In this document: positions 1 through 4,744 of the stretch, piece by piece
Position numbering within the stretch: the first letter of the stretch is position 1
How the letters are laid out: every line of letters begins with the position of its first letter
Assembly (NCBI GenBank): GCA_041164825.1
Contig: JBEAOO010000218.1
Span: 1 to 5,157, forward strand
Reading direction: 5' to 3'
DNA: 5,157 bases
DNA from: JBEAOO01 sp041164825
GTDB lineage: Bacteria; Pseudomonadota; Gammaproteobacteria; Burkholderiales; Burkholderiaceae_C
Program-made: the position numbers and the translations under genes
Notes under the pieces: model-generated
What the model was told of the DNA's origin: nothing
The model's database searches: none
Seen by the model: the letters and a program-made list of their open reading frames with translations, nothing else

Positions 1-151
1 CGATGAAGGCGCGGTCCACCGCCGGCTGGCCCAGCTCGGCCAGGGTCAAGTTCAGCGCCACATCAAAGTCGCCCAGCGTGTCCACCATCGTGCCATCGAG
101 GTCAACGATGGCGGCGTCAAAGTGCGCGCGGTCGAACACCAGCGCGGCCAT
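1..151 (-). CDS. gph: Phosphoglycolate phosphatase, N-terminal part (cut by left window edge)
   Basis: A HAD-superfamily phosphatase that hydrolyses 2-phosphoglycolate in the cytoplasm. Only the first 50 residues are visible; the gene runs off the left edge. Residues 16-25 read VDLDGTMVDT, the HAD motif I (DxDGT). D17 is the expected nucleophile and D19 the expected acid/base. The following residues, GDFDVALNLTLAELGQP, begin the helical cap as in Gph proteins. The ATG (151-149 on the minus strand) shares one base with the rpe stop codon in TGATG. The gene therefore has no room for its own promoter and is probably translated by coupling to rpe. In Burkholderiales the rpe-gph pair is usually followed by trpE, which would lie outside this window. 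HAD phosphatases are hard to tell apart from a fragment, so the Gph call rests on motif I, the length upstream of it and the rpe neighbour. Confidence 0.88.
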   Translation of the reverse strand, partial: MAALVFDRAHFDAAIVDLDGTMVDTLGDFDVALNLTLAELGQPAVDRAFI

Positions 152-831
152 CAGCGCGCCAACTCCACGCGCATCGCGTCAATCACCGCCTTGTAATCGG
201 GCTGGCTGAAGATGGCACTGCCGGCGACAAAGGTGTCGGCGCCGGCATCGGCGATGCGGCGGATGTTGTCCACCTTCACGCCGCCGTCCACCTCCAAGCG
301 GATGTCGCGGCCGGTGGCGTCGATCAGCTTGCGGGCTTGTTCCAGCTTGCGCAGTGCCGAGTCGATGAAGCTTTGGCCGCCGAAGCCGGGGTTGACGCTC
401 ATGATCAGCACCAGATCGACCTTGTCGATCACCCACTCCAGCACGTCCAACGGCGTGCCCGGGTTGAACACCAGCCCAGCTTGTTTGCCCTCGGCCTTGA
501 TGAGCTGCAGCGTGCGGTCCACATGGGCCGAGGCCTCGGGGTGGAAGCTCACCAGGTCGGCACCGGCCTTGCAAAAGGCCTGGGCCAGCGCGTCCACCGG
601 CTCGACCATCAAATGCACGTCGATCGGCGCGGGCGTGCCGTCGGGCAGCACGGCATGCTTGCGCAGCGCTTGGCAGACCATCGGCCCGAAGGTCAGGTTG
701 GGCACGTAATGGTTGTCCATCACGTCGAAGTGGATCCAGTCGGCGCCGGCGGCCAGCACGTGGCGCACCTCCTCACCCAGGCGGGCAAAGTCGGCAGAGA
801 GGATGCTGGGGGCGATGCGGTGTGTGCTCAT
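151..831 (-). CDS. rpe: Ribulose-phosphate 3-epimerase
   Basis: Interconverts D-ribulose 5-phosphate and D-xylulose 5-phosphate in the pentose phosphate pathway (and the Calvin cycle where present); a cytoplasmic metal-dependent TIM barrel. The 226 residues match the family's usual length, so the gene is complete. Visible family motifs in order are APSILSADF (7-15), HFDVMDNHYVPNLTFGP (34-50), IDVHLMVEP (70-78), SFHPEAS (95-101), VFNPGTP (121-127), MSVNPGFGGQSF (144-155), LEVDGG (179-184) and AGSAIF (203-208). Expected metal ligands H34, D36, H73 and D182 are all present; D36 and D182 are the expected acid/base pair. The ATG at 831 is chosen because the conserved N-terminal strand starts six residues later. 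No clear Shine-Dalgarno sequence precedes it. The gene is divergent from apaG and overlaps gph by one base, so it is the first gene of a leftward operon. Confidence 0.98.
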   Translation of the reverse strand: MSTHRIAPSILSADFARLGEEVRHVLAAGADWIHFDVMDNHYVPNLTFGPMVCQALRKHAVLPDGTPAPIDVHLMVEPVDALAQAFCKAGADLVSFHPEASAHVDRTLQLIKAEGKQAGLVFNPGTPLDVLEWVIDKVDLVLIMSVNPGFGGQSFIDSALRKLEQARKLIDATGRDIRLEVDGGVKVDNIRRIADAGADTFVAGSAIFSQPDYKAVIDAMRVELAR

Positions 832-873
832 GGCGGGCGTGGGCTCGGCTGGTAACTCGGATGAAACCAGGGG

Positions 874-905
874 ATTTTAGAAGGCCGGGCAGCGGCCCGA
901 CACAA
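874..905 (-). promoter_or_regulatory. Candidate promoter for rpe-gph
   Basis: On the minus strand, TAAAAT (879-874) matches five of six bases of a sigma-70 -10 box and is one of very few A/T-rich spots here. A TTGTGT (905-900) lies upstream as a weak -35, but the 20-bp spacer is longer than the usual 16-18. Initiation near 867 would give a leader of roughly 35 nt before the rpe ATG. This is motif reading only. Confidence 0.4.
886..899. repeat. Short inverted repeat in the rpe/apaG divergent region
   Basis: CGGGC (886-890) and GCCCG (895-899) are perfect complements around a 4-base centre AGCG. The repeat lies between the candidate rpe -10 box and the candidate apaG -10 box, so a protein bound here could touch both promoters. 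Five-base G/C-only arms are common by chance in DNA of this composition, so no operator role is claimed. Confidence 0.3.
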
Positions 906-914
906 GGCGCTGCC

Positions 915-920
915 TAGAAT
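915..920 (+). promoter_or_regulatory. Candidate -10 box for apaG, placed for a leaderless transcript
   Basis: TAGAAT matches five of six bases of TATAAT. Only five bases (GGGCC) separate it from the apaG ATG at 926, so transcription starting the normal distance downstream would begin at or next to the A of the ATG. No TTGACA-like hexamer is found at the expected -35 position (about 892-897 reads GCGGCC), which weakens the call. Confidence 0.4.
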
Positions 921-925
921 GGGCC

Positions 926-1300
926 ATGCCCCATCCTCAATTCAGTTGCAGTGTGGCCGTGCGCCACCTGCCCGAGCAGTCTGACGCCGCCACCAACCAG
1001 GTGGCGTTTGCCTACACCGTGACCATCCGCAACACCGGTGACATCACGGCGCAGCTGATCGCCCGCCACTGGATCATCACCGACGGCCACGGCCAGGTCG
1101 AAGAAGTACGCGGCTTGGCGGTGGTGGGCCAGCAGCCCATCCTGAAGCCCGGTGAGCAGTTCGAGTACACCAGCTGGACGCGCATCGGCACGCCGCAGGG
1201 CTCGATGCACGGCACCTTCCATTGCATGACCGAGGACGCCCAGCCCTTCGATGCACCCGTGCCCGAGTTCAGCCTCACGCTGCCCTCGGCCTTGCATTGA
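926..1300 (+). CDS. apaG: ApaG / Co2+-Mg2+ efflux-associated family protein (DUF525)
   Basis: A small soluble protein with a fibronectin-III-like beta fold. Its biochemical role is not settled; the E. coli gene is linked to apaH/ksgA, and mutants in enterics were connected with divalent cation (Co2+/Mg2+) phenotypes. The 124 residues equal the normal family length. Family signatures are seen at FAYTVTIRNTG in the first third, RHWIITDGHG, then VRGLAVVGQQP-x-LKPGEQFEYTS and a GSMHGTF segment near the C-terminus. The usual GxGVVGxQP loop is here GLAVVGQQP. The ATG at 926 is favoured because the N-terminal residues (MPHPQFSCSV) match the family's beginning and no other start lies nearby. There is no Shine-Dalgarno sequence in the 15 bases upstream. 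Here the gene is divergent from rpe and followed by the Gcr-like gene instead of apaH/ksgA. Confidence 0.96.
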   Translation: MPHPQFSCSVAVRHLPEQSDAATNQVAFAYTVTIRNTGDITAQLIARHWIITDGHGQVEEVRGLAVVGQQPILKPGEQFEYTSWTRIGTPQGSMHGTFHCMTEDAQPFDAPVPEFSLTLPSALH

Positions 1301-3372
1301 GCAAGCCAGTCACCGCTGGGGCCACACCGCTGGCCCACGCCGCACCCTGGGATTCGGGCGCGCTGCTCGACACGGCCGACCCGCGCGCCCCGCTGGCCGA
1401 ACGCCACCTGTGGCTGGTGCGCCTGCTCGAATGGGTGCGCCAGGCGCCGCTGCCGCCCGGCGCGGCCCTCGGCGCCCCGGCCCACACGCCGGCACCCGTG
1501 CACCGCCTGCGCTACCTGCTCGACCTGCTCGACAAACACCCCGAACACCGTGCCCGCGTGACGCTGCTGCTGCAGCGCTTTTGGACCGAGGTGGACGTGA
1601 CCGGCCTGCTGGCCGACTTTGGTTTTGCCTCGCGCATGGCGCTGTGGGCCGAGTTCCGCCGCCGCGTGCAAGAACACGTGCTGCCGCGCACGCCCGCCAC
1701 GCTCGACCTGGGTGAGCTCTTTGGCCTGCTGCTGCCGGGGGCGCAAGACGCGGCCTGGATCGAGTCGCTCGATGCGCCCACGCTGCAGCGCTTGGCGGCC
1801 GTGCTGACGCCGCATGCCAGCACCAGCGCAACGGCCGGGGCGCGCGACTGGCGCACGCCCTTCTTTGACGCCATCATGTTTCTGTCCAGCGCGGTGCGCG
1901 CAGCGGGCTTTTCGAGCCCGCTGCGCCAGCGCATGAGCCCCGCGTTGTTGGCCGCGGGCGGTGCGGGGGGTGCCGCTGGCGCAGGCGGGCCGTTTGCGCC
2001 ATTGGCCCGAATGGCCGAAACCCTGCGCGCCCACGCCGAAGCCGGCGACACCGAGGCCACACTGCAAGACACGCTGCTGCTGCGCGCCTTGCTCGACGCC
2101 TGTCGCCTCTGCGCGCTCAGCATCCACGACCACCTGGAGGCGCACGGCGTGTCGGTGGATGTGGTGTTTGAGGTGGACCAACTGGTGGCCCGCACGCAGC
2201 GCATTGAAGCGCTGCTGAGTTGTGTGCTCAGCCCCGCGCCAGCCGCTGAGGTGGCCCGCTTGGTGGCCGACCTGACGCGCTGCGCCGAAGAACGCCGCAG
2301 CGTGCGCGCACTGTTTGGCAGTCACTACTCGCTGCTGGCGCGCAAGGTGGCCGAGCGCAGCGCCGAAACCGGCGAGCACTACATCACCCGCGACCGCAGC
2401 GAATACCGCGCCATGCTGCGCGCCGCGGCCGGGGGCGGCCTGGTGCTGGTGGGCACCACCTTCGCCAAGTTCGCATTGATGGCGCTGACGCTGTCGGCCT
2501 TTTGGGCCGGCTTCTGGGCCGGGGCCAACTACGCGCTGAGCTTTGTCATCGTGCAGATGGCCCACTTCACCGTGGCCACCAAACAGCCGGCCATGACAGC
2601 ACCCGCGATGGCGGCCAAGCTCGGCGACATCCAGCGCGAGGGCGCGGTGGCAGGTTTTGTCGACGAGGTGGCGCACCTGATTCGCTCGCAGGCTGCGGGC
2701 GTGTTGGGCAACCTGGCCGTGGTGGCGCCGATGGTGCTGGGCATCCAGTGGCTGTGGCGCTGGGCCTATGGCGCGCCGCTGGTGGGCGCGCCGCGCGGCG
2801 AGTACGTGTTGCACGCACTCACGCTGCTCGGCCCCACCGCGTTTTACGCCGCCTTCACCGGCGTGCTGCTGTTCGCCAGTTCGCTGATCGCAGGTTGGGT
2901 GGAGAACTGGTTCGTCTGGCACCGGCTCGACAGCGCACTGGCCTGGAACCCACGCATCCGCGCCCGCCTGGGGGCTGAGCGCGCGCAGCGCTGGGCGCAG
3001 CATTGGCGCCACCACATCTCGGGTTACGCGGCCAACATCTCGCTCGGCTTCATGCTCGGCATCGTGCCGGTGCTGGCGGCGTTTTTTGGCCTGCCGCTGG
3101 ACGTGCGCCACGTGACGCTCTCCACCGGCCAGCTCGCCGCCAGCGTGGGTGCGCTGGGCTGGGAGGTCGTGCAAACGGCGCCATTTTGGTGGTGCGTGGC
3201 GGGCATCGCCGTCACCGGCGTGCTCAATGTGGGCGTGAGCTTTGGGCTGGCGTTTGCGGTGGCGCTGCGCTCGCGCGGCATCCGCCTGGCCGACCGCAGC
3301 CGCATCACGCGCGCCATTCGATCGCGCTCGCGCAGCCAGCCGCTGAGCTTTTTGCTGCCGCCCAAACCCTGA
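1297..3372 (+). CDS. Gcr-family 'site-specific recombinase' (SpecificRecomb domain), predicted multi-pass membrane protein
   Basis: A 691-residue protein that I recognise as the family annotated 'site-specific recombinase' after gonococcal Gcr; the molecular role is doubtful. Residues 1-375 look soluble and helical, with a Gly/Ala-rich linker at about 219-232. Hydrophobic segments follow at about 379-399, 399-422, 465-488, 504-534, 576-598 and 629-655, then a basic tail (RSRSRSQ) suggesting a cytoplasmic C-terminus. A polar stretch, MAHFTVATKQPAMTAPAMAA (421-440), follows the second hydrophobic segment and is, from memory, highly conserved in the family. The frame is intact. No in-frame ATG lies near the N-terminus; TTG at 1297 is chosen because it overlaps the apaG stop as TTGA and keeps the family-like LLDTADPRAPLAERHLWLV segment. 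A TTG at 1222, inside apaG, is less likely. No obvious Shine-Dalgarno sequence is present, so translation is probably coupled to apaG. I see no serine-recombinase domain or tyrosine-recombinase R-H-R-Y pattern. Confidence 0.85.
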   Translation: MSKPVTAGATPLAHAAPWDSGALLDTADPRAPLAERHLWLVRLLEWVRQAPLPPGAALGAPAHTPAPVHRLRYLLDLLDKHPEHRARVTLLLQRFWTEVDVTGLLADFGFASRMALWAEFRRRVQEHVLPRTPATLDLGELFGLLLPGAQDAAWIESLDAPTLQRLAAVLTPHASTSATAGARDWRTPFFDAIMFLSSAVRAAGFSSPLRQRMSPALLAAGGAGGAAGAGGPFAPLARMAETLRAHAEAGDTEATLQDTLLLRALLDACRLCALSIHDHLEAHGVSVDVVFEVDQLVARTQRIEALLSCVLSPAPAAEVARLVADLTRCAEERRSVRALFGSHYSLLARKVAERSAETGEHYITRDRSEYRAMLRAAAGGGLVLVGTTFAKFALMALTLSAFWAGFWAGANYALSFVIVQMAHFTVATKQPAMTAPAMAAKLGDIQREGAVAGFVDEVAHLIRSQAAGVLGNLAVVAPMVLGIQWLWRWAYGAPLVGAPRGEYVLHALTLLGPTAFYAAFTGVLLFASSLIAGWVENWFVWHRLDSALAWNPRIRARLGAERAQRWAQHWRHHISGYAANISLGFMLGIVPVLAAFFGLPLDVRHVTLSTGQLAASVGALGWEVVQTAPFWWCVAGIAVTGVLNVGVSFGLAFAVALRSRGIRLADRSRITRAIRSRSRSQPLSFLLPPKP

Positions 3373-3375
3373 GGC

Positions 3376-3486
3376 TCACTCGCCGTCGTGGCGCTCGCCC
3401 TTGCTGCGACCGGCAAACATCGTCCACCACACGATGAGCAGCAAGATCACCAGCGCGCCCAGCGCCTCCACCACAATCAGCCACAT
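3376..3486 (-). CDS. Small single-pass membrane protein, 36 aa, unknown function
   Basis: A short open reading frame from ATG (3486-3484) to TGA (3378-3376). The peptide begins MWLIVVEALGALVILLLIVW and continues WTMFAGRSKGERHDGE. Residues 2-25 form one hydrophobic segment with tryptophans at positions 2, 20 and 21 near its ends. A charged, mostly basic-then-acidic tail (GRSKGERHDGE) follows, which suggests a single-span inner-membrane protein with a cytoplasmic C-terminus. An AGGA (3500-3497) lies 10 bases upstream of the ATG, a slightly long but workable Shine-Dalgarno spacing. The frame fills the gap between the stop of the Gcr-like gene (3372) and the start of mltA (3487) almost exactly. 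Such exact packing supports a real gene, as does the membrane-segment-plus-charged-tail layout. I have a general memory of similar short tryptophan-rich peptides at this place in Comamonadaceae, but cannot verify it. Function unknown. Confidence 0.68.
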   Translation of the reverse strand: MWLIVVEALGALVILLLIVWWTMFAGRSKGERHDGE

Positions 3487-4710
3487 ATGAAGTCGATCCT
3501 GTTGATGTCCACCGTGAAACGCACGCCGAGGCCAGCGAACGCGGGCGCCAGTGTAGGTGCGCCCACTGCGCTGTGGGCCGCGGCCTTGCTGTTGGCGGGG
3601 TGCGCCGGTGGGCCGTCGTTGAATGGCCCCGCGCCGGTGGAAGACCGCAGCGCGATGCCGCCCGCTGCAGCGGCTTCAGCCCCTGCCGCCCTGCCCGCCG
3701 CGGCGGACATCCAGCGTGCCCGCGCCCGCTGGGTGGCCGTCGACTGGAGCGAGCTGCCGGGCTGGCAAGAAGACCGCCTGCGCGAGGCCTGGCCGGCCTT
3801 GTTGCGCAGCTGCGAGCGCCCGGCGCCCGCCTGGGCGGTGACGTGCGCCGAGGCACGCCGCGCCGGTGTACCCGCCAGCGAAGCCGATGCCCGCACCTGG
3901 CTGCAAAGCTGGCTGCGCCCCTACCGCGTGGAGGCGCTCGACGGCCGCAGCGACGGCCTGATCACCGGCTACCACGAGCCGCTGGTGGCGGCCAGCAAGC
4001 AGCCGCGCGGCGAGTTCCGCGTGCCGCTGTATGCCGCGCCGGCCGAGCTGGCCGCGCGAAAGCCTTGGTACACACGCCAGCAGATCGACACCCTGCCCGC
4101 CGCCCAAGCCGCGCTGCGCGGACGCGAGATCGCCTGGATCGCCGACCCGCTGGACGCGCTGGTGCTGCAAATCCAAGGCTCGGGCCGCCTGCTCTACAGC
4201 GAAGCCGACGGCAGCACACGCACCACGCGCCTGGCCTTTGGTGGCCACAACGACCAAGCCTACCAATCAATCGGCCGCTGGCTCATCGACAAGGGCGAGT
4301 TGCGCGCCGACCAGGCCTCGTGGCCCGGCATCAAAAGCTGGGCACAGCGCAACCCCAAGCGGCTGCAGGAGCTGCTCTGGGCCAACCCGCGTTATGTGTT
4401 TTTCAAAGAAGAGCCGCTGCCCGACGCGAGCATCGGCCCGCGTGGCGCCCAAGGGGTGCCGCTGGTGCCGGGCCGCTCAATCGCGGTCGACCCGCAAAGC
4501 CTGCCCTACGGCACGCCCGTGTGGCTCGACACCACCGAGCCGCTCTCGGCCACACCGCTGCGCCGCCTAGTGCTGGCGCAAGACACCGGCAGCGCCATCA
4601 CCGGCGCCGTGCGCGCCGACTACTTCTGGGGCTGGGGCCCGGAGGCCGAGCAAGCTGCCGGGCGCATGAAGCAGCCGCTGAAGCTGTGGGCGCTGTGGCC
4701 GCAGCGCTGA
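3487..4710 (+). CDS. mltA: Membrane-bound lytic murein transglycosylase A (lipoprotein)
   Basis: Cleaves the MurNAc-GlcNAc bond of peptidoglycan with formation of 1,6-anhydro-MurNAc (glycoside hydrolase family 102), anchored to the outer membrane facing the periplasm. The 407 residues exceed E. coli MltA (365), mainly through a longer leader and an Ala/Pro-rich linker. The lipobox LLAGC places the lipidated cysteine at residue 39. MltA-domain motifs are GLITGYHEP (157-165) and IADPLDALVLQIQGSGR (218-234). The C-terminal 3D domain carries QDTGSAITG (365-373) and RADYFWG (376-382). D366 and D378 are the conserved aspartates; D378 aligns by eye with the E. coli catalytic Asp. The start is uncertain: ATG 3487, ATG 3505 and GTG 3514 are all in frame before the signal peptide, none with a good Shine-Dalgarno sequence. 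The shortest would give a signal starting VKRTPRP and a more ordinary length. Confidence 0.94.
   Translation: MKSILLMSTVKRTPRPANAGASVGAPTALWAAALLLAGCAGGPSLNGPAPVEDRSAMPPAAAASAPAALPAAADIQRARARWVAVDWSELPGWQEDRLREAWPALLRSCERPAPAWAVTCAEARRAGVPASEADARTWLQSWLRPYRVEALDGRSDGLITGYHEPLVAASKQPRGEFRVPLYAAPAELAARKPWYTRQQIDTLPAAQAALRGREIAWIADPLDALVLQIQGSGRLLYSEADGSTRTTRLAFGGHNDQAYQSIGRWLIDKGELRADQASWPGIKSWAQRNPKRLQELLWANPRYVFFKEEPLPDASIGPRGAQGVPLVPGRSIAVDPQSLPYGTPVWLDTTEPLSATPLRRLVLAQDTGSAITGAVRADYFWGWGPEAEQAAGRMKQPLKLWALWPQR
3497..3500 (-). promoter_or_regulatory. Shine-Dalgarno candidate for the 36-aa membrane protein
   Basis: AGGA on the minus strand, followed by 10 bases and then the ATG at 3486. It lies inside the first codons of mltA if mltA begins at 3487. 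It is one of the few plausible ribosome-binding sequences in the window, and so is modest support for translation of the small frame. Confidence 0.4.
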
Positions 4711-4723
4711 GCACGCACGCTCA
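4708..4723. repeat. Inverted repeat starting at the mltA stop codon
   Basis: TGAGC (4708-4712) and GCTCA (4719-4723) are perfect complements around ACGCAC. The left arm begins with the mltA TGA. It directly adjoins the larger inverted repeat at 4724-4744. There is no T-run on either strand, so it is not a standard intrinsic terminator on its own. Confidence 0.4.
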
Positions 4724-4744
4724 CTGGCTCATCGCTTGAGCCAG
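4724..4744. terminator. Possible bidirectional 3'-end hairpin between mltA and the EamA-type gene
   Basis: CTGGCTCA (4724-4731) and TGAGCCAG (4737-4744) form a perfect 8-bp stem with a 5-base loop TCGCT. The structure lies just past the mltA stop and covers the last codons and stop (4731-4729) of the convergent exporter gene. The location between convergent genes fits a shared transcript end, but neither strand shows the T-tract of a Rho-independent terminator. It may instead be a 3'-end stabilising hairpin or chance. Confidence 0.45.

Noticed and set aside
414..430. Perfect inverted repeat GATCGAC-3-GTCGATC.
   Set aside because: It encodes the repeated Ile-Asp-Lys-Val-Asp codons of rpe, so the symmetry follows from the protein sequence; no independent role is evident.
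528..539. Perfect 12-bp palindrome CCGAGGCCTCGG.
   Set aside because: Lies in the middle of the rpe coding sequence (a conserved-protein region) and is all but G/C only, so chance is sufficient.
337..855. A 172-codon plus-strand frame opposite rpe.
   Set aside because: His/Gln/Val/Gly-rich complement of rpe; rpe is full length with all active-site residues.
1956..1989. Possible G-quadruplex in the G-rich tract of the Gcr-like gene.
   Set aside because: Only three runs of three or more G are present (one of them six long) and the last loop is very long; explained by Gly/Ala codons.
1012..3174. A 720-codon open frame on the minus strand opposite the Gcr-like gene.
   Set aside because: The product is dominated by Arg, Gln, His, Gly and Ala with no recognisable domain or membrane pattern, typical of the shadow of a G+C-rich gene; the plus-strand frame has clear family features.
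3379..3399. Possible terminator hairpin after the Gcr-like gene (CGCC-GTCGT-GGCG).
   Set aside because: The stem is only 4 bp with no T-tract and lies in the coding sequence of the small membrane peptide.
3573..4739. A 388-codon plus-strand frame overlapping mltA in another phase.
   Set aside because: Arg/Ala/Pro/Gly-rich translation without motifs, while the mltA frame over the same bases carries the complete MltA and 3D-domain signatures.
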